64,000 nucleotides of DNA from Chloranthus sessilifolius (Eukaryota; Streptophyta; Magnoliopsida; Chloranthales; Chloranthaceae), in assembly GCA_021018995.1 (NCBI GenBank), contig CM037595.1:98483491-98547490 (forward strand), given 5' to 3'. The position numbers and the translations under genes are program-made. The notes below the pieces were generated by a model. That model worked only from the letters and a program-made list of their open reading frames with translations, was not told the DNA's origin and ran no database searches. Below, one piece after another: positions 1 to 12,244 of this stretch (position 1 is the first letter of the stretch; each line of letters starts with the position of its first letter).

Positions 1-144
1 CGTCCACGAAAAACAACCTAGCAATGTGGGAAGCAACGGAGGTCTTCGAACAAGGTATGAAGTGGGCCATTTTGGAAAATCGGTCTAATATGACAAAGAT
101 GGAATCATGCTTCCTTGGAGTTTTGGGAAGTCCAAGCACGAAAT

Positions 145-426
145 TCATTGAGAGGTCTTGCCACGGTGTGTGTGGCACGGGTAACGGGGTGTACAAGCCG
201 GTATTTTGCTTACTCTGTTTCGACACTTGGCAACAGTCTTATTATGCCCGAAGTGTCCGGCTAATCCTTCGGTATGTAACTTCCAAATGAGCAAGTCACG
301 CAATGAAGTGTGAGGGATGCAAAGGCAATTGCCTTTGAATAAGTACCCATCCTGGATGGTGTACACGGAGTGTGTGTTGGTCGGGTCACTAAGAGAGCAG
401 TGTACTTTACCCCAAAATATGGGCAC
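145..426 (-). pseudogene. gypsy integrase N-terminal zinc-binding region (fragment)
   Basis: The translated minus strand contains [18 protein letters not shown] followed by a cysteine, the HHCC-type segment that precedes the integrase core in Ty3/gypsy polyproteins. The catalytic DDE core is not visible before the window edge. A preceding frame (261-494) carries further parts, so at least one frameshift separates it from RNase H. Decayed. Confidence 0.8.
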
Positions 427-712
427 TCAGGGTACTCTTCCTTTAATCGTTCGAACCCGACGACCTCGGTGTTCATAGAGTGCAAAGTCGCCACCTACGA
501 CTTAGCGCATTAGTAGCCCTGTTTTCAACACCGGCCTTATGCTTCAACACGAAGCTGAACCCTTGGAGGTATTCAACCCATTTCATGTACCTCGGATTTA
601 GCTTCTCCTGAGAGGCTAAGAAACGTTAGACTTCGTGGTCGGAGAATAGCACAAATTCTTGTGACCTAAGGTAATGTTTCCAATACCATAAGGAATAAAT
701 GACCGCATAAAA

Positions 713-2068
713 CTAATTGTCATAGGTGGAGTATTTTTGCTTCACCTCATTAAGCTTTTCACTAAAATAGGCCACTGGGTGACCCTCTTGGCTAAGCACT
801 CCTATGCCTACACCCAATGCGTCGCATGCGACTTTGAAGACTTTGGAAATGTCCGGCAAGCGCATGGCGGGTGCACTACTCATCCGTTGTTTGATCTTGA
901 CAAAGGCTTTTGCCGCAGCTTTTCCCCATTTGAAGTCTCCCTTTTTCATGTAATCAGTGATTGGGGCCATGATGGTGCTAAAGCTTCGAATGAAGCGACG
1001 ATAGAAAGTAGCCAAGCCATGGAAGCTGTGGACATCGTATATGTTCTTAGGCTCGAGCCACTCCACAATGGCTCTAACCTTTTCGGGGTTCGTGACCATT
1101 CCATCGGTCGAGATAATGAATCCCAAGAAGACAACAGAAGGTTGCATGAAGGTGCACTTCTTGAGATTTGCAAACAACTTCTCGCCCTTTAGAGTCTCAC
1201 AAACCAGCCTAAGGTGGTCCAAGTGTCGATCCTTGTCATGACTATAAATCAAGATGTCATCGAAATATACAACAAGGAATTTGTCTAGAAACGGCCTCAA
1301 CACTTGGGTCATGAGTCTCATGAAAGTATTCAGGGCGTTAGAAAGCCCAAATGGCATGGCCGTCCACTCATAAAGACTATCCTTGGTCTTGAAGGCGGTT
1401 TTCCACTCATCACCGGGGCGGATCAGGACTTGATGGTAGCCACTCTTGAGGTCTTTCTTAGAAAAAATAGTGGCACCAACTATCATATCTAGCATGTCGT
1501 CGAGCCTCGGTATGAGAAACTGATATTTGACCGTAATTTTGTTATTCGCCCGGCTATCCACACACATTCGCCAACTTCCATCCTTTTTAGGTGTGAATAG
1601 CGCGGGTACGACTCAAGGGCTCATGCTCTCTTAAATGAATCCCTTTTGAAGGAGATCATTAATTTGTCGTGTTAACTCGGCATGCTCAACCGGATTTAAC
1701 CTGTAGTGAGGCAGGTTCGGTAAGGTGGATCCGGGAATTAAATCTATGGCGTGTTGAATGTCACGCATTGGAGGGAGTTCGTTTGGTAAGTCTTTGGGGA
1801 AGACGTTCGTAAATTCTTTCAAAAGTGGCTCAACCTCTTTGGGGTATTCGCCCATAGACTCGAGAGCTTTCTCAACGGTGATGAAAACGTAGACCACGTT
1901 CTCATCCATAGAAGCCTTTTCAAACTCCGAAGGGCTCACAATATTGATGGATTTAAATGTCTCGCCCTTTTTTTCGACTTTGTTGGTCGATGGTATTTTG
2001 GGAGGCAAAGGATGTAAGGTGATCTTTTTTGCCCTTATGCATGAACATGCATATAATTGATCGACCAA
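713..2068 (-). pseudogene. gypsy reverse transcriptase and start of RNase H
   Basis: Two same-frame pieces (1631-2068 and 713-1567) join into one RT domain. The upstream piece ends in the QINDLLQKGFI segment. The downstream piece has [12 protein letters not shown], the KDLKSGYHQ segment, the catalytic [11 protein letters not shown] box and the LGFIIS segment. It then enters RNase H with [26 protein letters not shown]. Two stop codons (1631-1633 and 1613-1615) split the frame just before MCVDSRA. The catalytic YFDD aspartates are kept. It would copy element RNA into DNA in the cytoplasm; here it is a dead copy. Confidence 0.93.
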
Positions 2069-2166
2069 AAAAGGTCACATAGAGCCACGACCTACCCAAA
2101 ATGATATGGCCCACATCCATCGGCACCACATCACACCATAAGATGTTCGAATAAGAACCAACTGAA

Positions 2167-2742
2167 TTAGTATACGACACCTTTTCGACACGGAAATGGA
2201 TGAAGTGTCAACCACGCAACTTTATAAGGTCTCGAGTGGCCTTCGGGTGTAAGTCCCAAACGGCGTATGGTGTGAATTGACACTACATTGGTGCAACTAC
2301 CGCTGTCCACAATGACCTTACAACTCTTGTCACCTAACTTGGCAAATGTGTGGAAGATGTTCTCCCTTCTCCAGTCATCCTTCTCATCCTGTTGAGGTTG
2401 TACAAGGGCACACCTCACAACTAAAGCATGGCCACTATCATCACCCTCATCACTGGGTGTGACGTCCGGCTCAAACACTTCTTCAACCACTATCTCATCG
2501 TCATCCTCCTCAATGAGGAGATTCCTTTGGGGGTCTTTAGTAGAGCATTGGGCGGCAAAGTGACCCATCCCATGACACTTATAGCACTTAACTTGAGAGC
2601 TACCTCTTGAGGATTCTCCGACTACACCTTTTTCCTTTTCAAACCTCGCATTGGTAGTGACAGGTTGTGTAGGTTTGGGAGGCCGGGTTCCTAACATTAA
2701 ATCGTCCCTCTCCGGAACGATGACCACTGTTTTGTGGCTCAA
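2167..2742 (-). pseudogene. gypsy gag C-terminus (CCHC knuckle) and aspartic protease
   Basis: The frame holds a retroviral-type zinc knuckle CYKCHGMGHFAAQC and, about 90 residues later, the protease active site VIVDSGSCTNVVS (D-S-G triad). An acidic linker (DDDEIVVEEVFEPDVT) separates them. This is the usual gag-protease junction of plant Ty3/gypsy elements. The next frame (1953-2180) continues the protease with GHIILGRSWL, so a frameshift separates the two protease halves. Confidence 0.9.
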
Positions 2743-3550
2743 GTCCCCTCACCACCGATGTTTTCAAATACCGTTCAAGATCTTGCACAATGGCATAACA
2801 TCTTTCAAGAGTTTCCACGGGGTGAGAAATCAACTCTCTTTGCAAATCAAGTCGCAACCTGGTGCAGAATCTAGAGAGTGATTTCAGGGTCTCCCGATAC
2901 CTTAGCCCTCATCATGAACTCTTCGAATTTGCCAATGTACTCGGTCACGGGCATACCACCTTTGCGTAAGTTTTGTCACTGATCTAGGAGGCGTTGGTGG
3001 TATGATAAAGGAACATACTTCGCAGTAAGTTGTACCTTCATGTCGTCCCAACGGGTAATGGGAGGAACACCCGCATTCACCCTTATGCGCTTGACATTGA
3101 CCCAGAAGAGTCGAGCTTGCCCAATCAATTGCATTTTAGTCAGCCTGACACAACGATCGTCATGCATGCCATACCAATCAAAATGTTAGTCCACGTCGGA
3201 AAGCCAATCGAGGAAGACTGTAGAGTCCATTCTTCCATCGAAGGTTGGAATGTCAACTCAGACATTCTTGAGGAGTTGCACTTCAGGGTCGTAGTCATCT
3301 CTACGATGATCTCTACGGTTTCGGTTCCGATCATCTTGGCGACCATTGCGTTCAAAGCGTGGACCTTCACGCTCTTGGCGCTGATCACAGTGCTCATCAA
3401 ACCCATCTAACTGGTTGATTCGATCACGCAGCCTATCATTAGAAGTCCCGAGAGTTGTCTGGGCTTGCTCTATGGTATTTATTCGTGCATTATTGTACCC
3501 AATTCTTCTAGCATACTTCTATGAGTATCGAGAATCTCATTCGAATCCAT
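2743..3550 (-). pseudogene. gypsy gag (capsid region)
   Basis: A minus-strand ATG at 3550-3548 (MDSNEILDTHRSM) starts the gag frame. Frame-shifted pieces further on encode the retrotransposon-gag segment MQLIGQARLFWVNVKRIRV, followed by WDDMKVQLTAKYVP (2976-3167). The final third (LQRELISHPVETLERCYAIVQDLERYL) lies at 2639-2857. At least two frameshifts break it. Gag packages the element RNA; this copy is inactive. Confidence 0.82.
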
Positions 3551-3668
3551 GGTGATCACATATGTCTATTAGGGTTCTAATATAGAATGCAGTATGGACT
3601 CACAAAAGAAAAAAAAATGCAACAGAATAAGATATGACAAGCAATTATGCCCTAACCTAGAAACCTAG

Positions 3669-3681
3669 GGCTTTGATACCA
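3669..3681 (-). promoter_or_regulatory. Primer-binding site of the gypsy element
   Basis: The minus strand reads TGGTATCAAAGCC a few bases inside the 5' LTR. It is one mismatch from the TGGTATCAGAGCC site complementary to the 3' end of initiator Met-tRNA that plant LTR retrotransposons use to prime first-strand synthesis. Confidence 0.85.
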
Positions 3682-3685
3682 AAAC

Positions 3686-4529
3686 TGATGGGGGACGGAA
3701 ACCCTAAAATGCGTGAAAAATAATTTAATGGGCTTAATCACAAAATTATCGCAATACCTTAGGGTTCTGAGAAATCTGATAGGCAGATCACACGAGATTC
3801 GACTAAGGTCCAGTCCAATGCGAAAGCCCCGTTAGCTTTGCGCAAGATCGAGCCTAGAGATAAAACTCTAGCTTTTCCAAGCTTGGGCATTCGTTGTTAA
3901 TCCGCTAAAGATTTACTAGTTCTCACTAGAGTTGTGGAATTGGGTTGATTTGATGACTTAGATGAAAGCTAGGGTTTTGGATGATTTAGGGATTTAGAAA
4001 AGATGAATGAATTAGATGAAGATAATAGGAAATAAAACAGAGATAGAGAATAACAAAGATAAAAGATAAGTTTGGGAATCACTCCCTTGGCCTCACACCA
4101 AACCCATCACGGGGAAGAAGGCTCTCTCTTCATTCAAGCAAAAGCTCTTCAATATTTATCAATAACTAATTAAATTGTGTTTACAAGCCTCTTTAAATAG
4201 GCAACCAAATAATAATTCGAAATAAAATAGTCCTAAAATAATAAAAGACTAAAAAGGCAAGTTTTCGCAGAAAAATAAAAATTTCGTCACTGGGCGAAAC
4301 TCTCCACGAACATCCGTCCGTGAAGCACGGATGCCCGTGCTCAAAAACAGTGAATCTCCTTATTTCCGGACGTCTGTCCTGTACCTACGGACACCCATCA
4401 CCTGATGGCGTCTTGTGCTTCATTTTCTCCCCTGAAGCTGTAGCATTCGGGCTTCCTCTTCATTTCTTCTGACGCTTATAGAAGCGATGTAGTCCAAAAC
4501 CGATGTCCATGTACTCGGCGTCCCCGTTA
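3686..4529 (-). repeat. 5' LTR of the gypsy element
   Basis: The LTR edges are TG...(plus strand TGATGGGGGACGG) at 3686 and, at the other end, GGCGTCCCCGTTA at 4529. On the minus strand it starts TAACGGGGACGCC, against TGACGGGGACGCC in the solo copies at 17,685 and 19,835. It carries a TATA-like stretch before the conserved GAGGCTTGTAAACAC. Its U3 has repeated short palindromic GTCCGTG/CACGGAC-type motifs (about 4,300-4,400). The other LTR is outside the window, so no target duplication can be checked. Confidence 0.88.
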
Positions 4530-4727
4530 GGTTCCCCTTTTTTTTGTTATTGTAAAATAGAATAAGATGCCATACATGGTCTGAGATATTCAATTGCTTC
4601 CTATCTAAGGTGTCTTTTTATCTTATCCTTTTTTTTGTTAGTGAAAATGTCAGAGAGAAAAACAGTAACTTAAGTAATAATTAACTAGTGAATGAAGTCA
4701 TAAACTTCCCTTATCTTACAGCACTCC

Positions 4728-4749
4728 CTCCCCCCCCCCCCCCCCCCCT
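4728..4749. repeat. Poly-C tract
   Basis: A run of about 20 cytosines, broken only at its edges, downstream of the copia remnant. Such a long C run is unstable and may vary between individuals or be a sequencing-length artefact. Confidence 0.9.
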
Positions 4750-4769
4750 TCCCCAACAACAACCAACAC

Positions 4770-5420
4770 TCTAGGTCATAGATATCCAGCATGTATGCAT
4801 GACTTGTCCAAGATGTGTAGCAGCTTGTGTTGTTCCAAAACCTTCGTAAGTAAATCAACCAACTCAGCATCTTAATTCCATAAGAAATTCTGATATCTTT
4901 CTGTTTTCCTTGATCCTACCAGAATGGCATCTCTGATGTGTATTTTTTCCTCTAATGAAACACAAGATTGGAGGAAAATTAGCTATCGACTTATTTGTAG
5001 CAATGGATATCCAATGGAAGTCAAATTCAAATCACAGTTCAGTTAGGAATGCTATTAGGCATGTTAGTTCACACTTTTTAAGTGACATAGCTCTGCATCT
5101 GCTTTTTCGCTAGGTATGGGAATGTGGACTGTATTTTACTCTTCCAACCTACGAAGTTTACTTCAACATAGTCTGAAGTAGATTGTCTGTCCTCTTGGCA
5201 GTTGAATATGTCTGTTACATGTAGATGTCGCCCATGAAAGGCATACAGTATCCCCGTCCCAGAGATGACTTCAGATCTCAAAATTCTATTTTCAACCTCC
5301 AAATGTGGATCCCCAGGAAAGCATGAATTGGCCAACTATTTCTCCAACATGCTAAGTCTGGTCTCATGATGACCAAATAAATTGCCTACAACTCTCTGGT
5401 ATGCAACTATTCCCGTGGTT
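4770..5420 (-). pseudogene. Decayed Ty1/copia RT end and RNase H
   Basis: Minus-strand translation gives, in order, YQRVVGNLFG (RT/RNase H linker), VENRILRSEV, then QEDRQSTSDYVEVNFVGWKSK. The last aligns by eye with the copia RNase H block DRRSTSGYxxxxGxxxxWxSKKQ. Further on, a broken frame contains SWLIYLRRFW, resembling the ADxLTKxL tail. Many stops and substitutions. An old fragment with no LTR recognisable nearby. Confidence 0.7.
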
Positions 5421-5679
5421 GAGCCATAGTTCCTCTCTCATTTCAACTGAGATTGGCTTCTTCTCCCTCATTTGAATTGAGATGGGCTTCTACTTTGTGT
5501 GTGAATTGATTGGTTTCATACCCAGATATTTTTTGTCTTTGAAACAAAAGTGCACACTTTCATTTCAAGATGAATATTCCTCCAAATGATAAGGCAATCT
5601 TAGTTCCATTGAAGTATACGGACCAGCTCAATATCCATGATGTACAATGCCTTACCAAGGTATGCTTCTTATTTTTATA

Positions 5680-6669
5680 TTATTTTTATCGGTAAGATTG
5701 GATTTTCATTAAAGAAACAAAAATACAAACACAATCAAGGACGACGAGAAGCTCGGCAAGGAAAAGAGAAAAAAAAAACCCAAAAAAGAAAAAGAAAAGA
5801 AGACGGGAAAGAGGATGAGGCAGCCCCAATTCTCACGCCCAGCCCACTACAAAGTTATCCCAAGAGCAGGGAACACATTGGAGAAAGTCGCACAAACATT
5901 GAAACTCCCCCACACCTTTCCCCAGAATTGGATATCTCTGCTGATATCCACCATGATCCTAAGATGGGACTTGAATTTGCCACTGAAGATTCTCTCGTTC
6001 CGTTCGTGCTAGATTGCCGAAAAGATAGCTAAAGGTAGAACGCCAATGAAGGCACAATTCTTGCGATTGAATTTGCAGCAGAAATCAGAAATCACCTCTC
6101 CACACGACAAAGGCATGCACCCAAACAACTTCCATCCAATCCTAAAAGTGTTTGCGATAGGGCAGTGAATGAATAGGTGGTCCGCAGTCGGAGCAACACA
6201 TGATGCACCTATTGGGGATCAGCATTCCCCTCCCAACTAGCTCATCGATTGTCTTGACTTGATTCAGGGCAGCAAACCAACCAAACAACACATATCTAGG
6301 GGGACCCTTCACTTTCCACACGCCGATCCAAGGCCAAATGATCAAGGGCCTCCGCCACAGACACCGGTGGGCAGATTTGACAGAAAATTGACCCTCTCTA
6401 TGACCTCACCACATCCTTTTATCTTCATAAGTCTTGATGGACCTTGGCAAGGGGGGCTCATCGAGCAGCAAGGATAAAGCAGAGGACTCAGTGTCCCGAA
6501 GATCCCGTCTAAGGTCTAAATCCCAGACCGGACCATTTCCTCCCGAATTGATACAATTAGCAACAACTGAGTTCTTTTTCCTGCTGAGAATATAAATAGA
6601 GGGATATAGCAACTTCATAGGACGAGCAGTGGCCCAAGAGTTCTCCCAAAAATTAATAGAGAGACCGTT
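5680..6669 (-). mobile_element. 5'-truncated L1-type LINE (3' end of ORF2)
   Basis: On the minus strand, 6406-6687 encodes the LINE C-terminal segment NGLSINFWENSWA. 6142-6345 encodes a zf-RVT segment (GPPRYVLFGWFAALNQ, TIDELVGRGML, NRCIMC). The plus strand at about 5,688 reads TATCGGTAAGATTGGATTTT, the complement of the 3' terminus of the full LINE at 25,350. The element therefore ends here with the expected 3' tail. Its 5' part is missing: the sequence changes abruptly to an LTR at 6670. The frame is broken between the two segments. Confidence 0.85.
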
Positions 6670-7716
6670 TGACGGGGACGCTGACATCGTAGACGTTGGT
6701 TTTGGATCACATAGAGTCTACCGGCAGAAGAACAAGAGGAAAAGACATGGAGCATTGATTAAGGGAAGGGCCTGAGAAGCTAGAGAACAGTCAAAGAGCA
6801 TAAGGGGAAGGCTTGGAAGGGGTCGTCCAAGCAACCAGAGGCACTACAAATGAGATTGCATGGTCGCCCAGGCGATCAGACAGTGTTTTAATTCAAGGAG
6901 GAAGACTCGCCCAAGCGAGATTTGAAGTCTCGCCCAGAAAAGAATGGTTCTCACCCAGGCGAGGCCACTTAAATCTTGCCTAGGTGAGTCCCTATTGCCT
7001 TATGACGTATTAGTGGCGTCTTAGTTTTGTTTTTCCTCCATTTTCTTTGGGTTTTTCAAGCAATTAGGTTTCTAATTTGGGGTATTCTTGTACTTTTCCT
7101 CTTTAGGGTTTGTTCCTCTTTAGTACTTGCTATACAAGATCCTTTTGTAAGCCCTTTGAGGCATTGGTTGATTTTATAAAAGGGTAAACACTTTGAGCTT
7201 GTATGAAGCATTACTAGAGAGTGATTCTCCTCCTTCCCCATGTGGTTTTGGTGTGAGGCCAAGGGTGTGATGCCCATGTTTATCCTTGGTCTTTTCTTTA
7301 CTTGCTATTTCTTGCAATTACTCCCCACAATTTGTTTGCCCAAATCTCCAAAACCCTAGATCTAGAGCAACCTTGATGCCCATCCTTGTGGATCGACTCC
7401 AACCTTAGTTTGTCGATCCATGACCGTTGTTGGGCTTGAGATTGCCCAATTTGAAACCGATTGATCGATTCAATTCAAAGATCTAACAAGGATCTACTAT
7501 TCCACATCGATACACAAGCAAGCGCTCCAACCTAAAGGATGCTAGAGTTCTATCTCTAGGATTGCACATTCCGCAAATCTAAACGGATCTCACATGCCAG
7601 ATTGGATCCTAGCCAAACCAAACATGGTTACCTAAGTGGAATTTCATGAAACCCTAAGGTTCGCTTTAATTTATCATTAATTATTCAATTAATTAGTTTA
7701 AATTCGACACTTATCA
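6670..7716 (+). repeat. LTR (plus orientation) of the TGACGGGGAC family
   Basis: Begins TGACGGGGACGCTGACATCG, related to the solo LTR starts at 17,685 and 19,835. It contains the shared GTGTGAGGCCAAGGG block (7,250) and the late CCTAAGG block (7,657), and probably ends at ACTTATCA. Between 6,860 and 6,990 it has at least four near-palindromic copies of CTCGCCCAGGCGAG. It interrupts the LINE fragment exactly at the ORF2 segment NGLSINFW. No matching 5-bp target duplication was found, so the right boundary is approximate. Confidence 0.75.
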
Positions 7717-7797
7717 TCTCCTGTTCATTTTGCATTAATTGTTCTATATGAATGCTGGCAGGCACTCCTAAACCGATTGTTCTCTGATACCAAATCT
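7717..7797 (-). promoter_or_regulatory. Residual internal segment with primer-binding site
   Basis: The plus strand reads TCTCTGATACCAAA next to the minus-orientation LTR starting at 7798. Its complement TTTGGTATCAGAGA is a Met-tRNA primer-binding site. Only about 80 bp of internal sequence remain before the opposite-facing LTR. This indicates a deletion or a rearranged nested insertion. Confidence 0.6.
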
Positions 7798-8497
7798 GAT
7801 ACAGGTAGTAACACAATGCGATTTAGATGGGCTGAGATTAATTGAAGATTAATAAAAACTAATTGAAATATAAATTTTCTTAACAAGTTAATACGAAAAA
7901 TAAAAAAATCTCCAATTACATGATTTGCAATACCCCAAACTAGTGTTACTTTCATTGCACATTTCCTTTCTGGATCTAGAAGACTAGGGTTCTTAGGTGA
8001 ACATCTAGATCTCTAACAGTTTAGGAATTCGAACAAACTTACAAAGGAGTTCTTTTGAAAATGAGCGGATTTAACAAAGAGAAATGGAATTCTAGGCAAT
8101 TGGAATTTAAATAGGATTGTAGGTAGAATAAAAGAAAACAATAATCAAATACTTACGCCTTCAAGTGAGATAAAAGTGGATATGAAGATTGAATGACCGG
8201 CTTCGCACTAACCACACGCGTATAGAAGAATCACTCTTCTATTTTGAGAGAATCACACTCTCGAAGGAAAACATTTCGTTTTCAATTTGCATAGCAAAGT
8301 TCATAATCATTAATTAAATAAAAATAGTCCTTACAAAGCCTTTTATAGGCATTTTACAAACATATTCGAAATTTGAAAATAAATAACTAACTATAACCGC
8401 CAGTAACTAACTGAAACTTCACAGATGTCCGTCATCGTAACGTTTCTTTCGCCTCTGATAAATCACAAGTAGTTCTTTAAATCTGATGTCCCCATCA
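7798..8497 (-). repeat. 5' LTR (minus orientation) of a related gypsy element
   Basis: Bounded by TGATACAGG on the left and GATGTCCCCATCA on the right. Its minus-strand start, TGATGGGGACATCAG, resembles the family start TGACGGGGACGCC. It contains the complement of the shared block before the 5' end of the transcript (TTACAAAGCCTTTTATAGG at 8,330). A primer-binding site lies immediately inside. No coding sequence for this element remains. Confidence 0.65.
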
Positions 8498-11400
8498 ATT
8501 GTCCTGCGTCAGCTTATCTTGGTCGTACAAAAAAGAGATAAAGCAAGTAAAAGTAACAAGATTTAACAAAGTTATACAGAAATCAAGAACCAAGAAAGAA
8601 AAATGGTTTGCTTCGAGCGAAACCATCCTTCGATAATTCAACAGTGATCAAAATTTTCAATGCCTTCTATATTCTCAACTCTCATACTTCTTTACAATGG
8701 TACAGAAAATAAATAGAGGCCCGGATACCCAGTCATTGAAAAAAATAAACAAATAAATAAAATGCGAAGAAGCCACCTACAAACTAGTTGTTCACAGGAA
8801 ACTTCGCACATGGCACTGGGAATATCCGGATACGATAAGAGAAGGGGGGTTCACTTACATAATCACACATCAGAGCCTCCATAATATCGAGTTCTTACCT
8901 CATTTATCAACGTAGGACTATCGGGTTTACTTATGAACGAAATGTCAAACAGTGTCATATCCCAAACCGGGCGATCCTTGTCTGTACGATAAGCATCTCC
9001 AATTTTTAGACGATGTAGGCTGTCACCTCAAATCCTCATCGAGGGATACCAAAACATTCCGACGTCAAGGCTACAACTAGCTGACCTAGATGGCTGTCAG
9101 TTGGAGGGCTTCCTAAAAATCAGTCATCAAGAGGCCATTTCATATTGACCTATTCTGATTTAAATATAAATAATTCTCCAAAGAATAGGTAACATAGCGA
9201 TCTCATACCGAATCTAACTAGAATAAGAGCTCTTTTCTTGTCAAAAAAAAAAAACAACAACTAGAATAAGAGCTCTTTCTTCCCCGACTATTTCTCTGAC
9301 AGGTCGAACTAAAGACGGTAGCTCTTTCTCTGAACTTTTTCTGACGTTATTGGCTTCTTGATAAGTTTTCTTCCTCCATTGCTTCAATTGTCACTCAGCT
9401 CTCTTTACAATGAAAGTGCCAAAATTCGGCTAATGGTAACCCTCCACGCAGTGGTCCCCCATTCGCCTCAAACACTTTGCCTCAGATCACATGCCACTAG
9501 TCACATCAATTCGTTGATTTGTACTTCTCCGAATGGTCAGGATCACATACAATTATGTCAGTTTTGGAGAAAAGACAGTTCCATACTTTCTGTACTTGAA
9601 CCAATGCCATCTTGTAATCTATCTGCGACTAATAAACTTCTGTTTCGAACTAGTAGGGGACCGCAGACTGGTAATAGAGGGCATACTTCTTCACTTGACA
9701 CCAGCATAGTTTGAAATTTGTTATTCAGCACACCTCACGTTTTGAAAAACCTCTCTTTTTCAGTTTTTCTGTCACGTTAATCTGAAGCTCATCATCTCCT
9801 ACTTCCACATAACCATTTCTTCATGGATGGAATACCTTACTTATTCGGAGACCATCTTCAGCATTCAGATCCAGGTTGTTCGTTACGTGCCTGCATATAC
9901 CAGTCGACCAGAACCTCGAGCGCAATCCATTTACTCTTCGTTTTAGACCATCCGAACTTCGGACCTCAGATAATTGACCCTATTTATCTTCGTATTTATT
10001 ACTTTCAAAGAGCGCGAATTTTCGTATGACATGCAAAGATACTTAGGATTTCTCACTTGGGTCGATTAATTTGATCAACGACATCCTTAACTCACATTTC
10101 TTTACAGACACTAGTTACCACCTAAGATATTCTCTCCTACAAACTTGCACTTAAGGTCCAAACTACTAAACCCAATAACCCTTGTACATCCTGTCCCACG
10201 TACATGACTAAACTGAACAACCCATATACACCCAATCTCATATACACAACTAAACCGAAAAACCCAAACCCGTATACCGACACAACTAAACCCAATAACC
10301 AATGTAGTGACACAACAGATATGCCCATAGCATTCTCCTACTTCCCTTCTCTTCATGAGCACAGAATGTTCAAAGGTGGTCCTTACCAAGACCAAATCAA
10401 CTATTGCTTGCACAATTGAATATCTGGATTCTGAACCATGCCGTGTTAGCTGTGTAAGCCCATATGTAGCCTTATTTAATTTTGACTTTTTTCTTTTTCC
10501 CTCACAATCCGGAGTCTGGGAAGTGTAAATCCTCTGTCCTTCTCTTCATGGTCATAGACAAGTTGCTTCTAACCAATTACAAGAATATACCCATGAACTA
10601 AGGGTGAAAATAGAAAAGAGAAAACCATAAATAAAGTTACATTTAACTTATCACTAAACTGCTGCTATCTTAGCAAATGCATGTGTGCTTTTATAGAACC
10701 ATGAGTGCTTTTGACAAGTTTTCTTGGAGCTGACCATTGAGCAAATACCACCGTAGCATGACTTGTAACAAGACCTTATTTTTTCTTATCTATATTCATA
10801 CCTCTGCACAGGTCAAAGGCATGTGCTCACATGCGTCAAATCATATAAAATACAATTCATTTCGTATGCACGAATCAATTTCTATATAAATTCTATGAAT
10901 CAACTCGTGAATCATACAATTCAATTGGGTCAATTTATTTAAAAATAAATAAATAAGGAAAATTACCCCATTTAAAATGTTTCCCTTTTTCATAATTGAG
11001 TTGTTCTAAATTTTAACATTATTAGTATTGCCTTTCTGTGTTTTTACATGTGCTGCACTCTCTTGCTCTCAGACTCCTATCCTCTGATTCCCTAATCAGA
11101 TTATTGCAGGGCATACCTAAGAAATGAAGAAAAAATTTGTTACCACCCCTGCCCCTAGGTTGATCGGTTTATGATTAGAATTCTCATTCAGCCTTTTTTC
11201 ACTCATGCATTCACTCTCTCAGACATTATTATTGTTTTCATCATCTATAATATATTTCATTATCTATTTAGGAAAAAGTGCCCGTGGGGTTCTCATTCAG
11301 CCTTTCTGTGTTGTTTTAGAGGCGCATCATCTAAAAAAGTAAAAAATAATAATAAAATAAAATAAAAATTCTTTTGCCCTTCAAAACCCTGGTCAAAACT

Positions 11401-12244
11401 TTCCTAATGCCTGGCTAACTTGGTGCATTGAGAATTTGGACCTTTGAGCATATTTTGGATGGTGGAAAATTCCCCTCTTCAATTTTTTTTGGATGGACCT
11501 GATCGTCTTGGGTAAATTTCCATGGCAGCCGATCCCATGGATAGGTGACACATGGACCCCACCTGATTCGAATGCATGGGTTCACCATGTGTTCAAACCT
11601 GTATCCCTGGCCCTCATAAATAAATAAATATATATCATCCATCCCAATACAAAGAGGAGATGATATGTATTGGGGAAGGCAAACTTGTCAGATGCTATGC
11701 CAGTTAATGTAAGCCTATCTAGATTTGTATTATATGATATGTCTCACCTATGCTCAGAACACGATACGTCTCATTAATGATGTATCGTTTCAAGAAATAT
11801 TTGGAACCATTATCATTTGCTTTTGTTGAGACAATTATCATTTTCTTTCATGATCCGAGCACTGCAAACATAAGGAACGAAGAATAAGTCTGTTAGCTAC
11901 CATCTGAAGCTGTTCATTAGAATTCCCTTTTTGCATTTTCTTATTCTGCTTCTTTTTATATACTGCATGAACTCTCTCGCTCTCAAGGCATTATTTATTA
12001 TTTTCATCATCTACGATTTATGAGAGTTATGCAACAATCCATTGTTTTGAATTGAACAAAACTTTAGTAAGTTTCATACACACCCTATTATTTGTTTATA
12101 TTTTTTATCAAATTATAGCTGTAGTAGCTCCATCTATACCCCTATTATATTTCTACATAATATCAATTCTTGTTAGGCAATGTTATTCTCTTACCCATCA
12201 ATTTCTTATTCTGATTGTTTTTGGTCTATATTTATAGTATTCAG
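8498..12244. other. Non-coding stretch upstream of the PUB exon
   Basis: No recognisable coding domain on either strand. The longest open frames (for example 9358-9714) resemble no family I know. Local features are a short duplication of ACTAGAATAAGAGCTCTTT (9,208 and 9,260) and a loose tandem array of ACTAAACCCAATAACC-like units (10,155-10,310). There is also a repeated block CATTATTATTGTTTTCATCATC at 11,225 and its counterpart at 11,985. Part of this may be intron of the PUB gene, whose upstream exons were not found. Confidence 0.55.

Larger units (their letters stand above)
1..4529 (-). mobile_element. Ty3/gypsy LTR retrotransposon, left part outside window
   Basis: Reading the minus strand, the order is 5' LTR (3686-4529), primer-binding site, gag, CCHC knuckle, aspartic protease, reverse transcriptase, start of RNase H, then the integrase zinc-binding region. 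This order (RT before integrase) defines Ty3/gypsy. The integrase core and 3' LTR lie beyond base 1. Several in-frame stops and frame changes interrupt the polyprotein, so this copy cannot act on its own. Its LTR matches the solo LTRs at 14.3, 17.7 and 19.8 kb, so it represents the coding relative of those solo LTRs. Confidence 0.93.

Noticed and set aside
9358..10419. Overlapping open frames of 60-118 codons
   Set aside because: No recognisable domain, low-complexity ACTAAACCC-like repeats in part; treated as non-coding.
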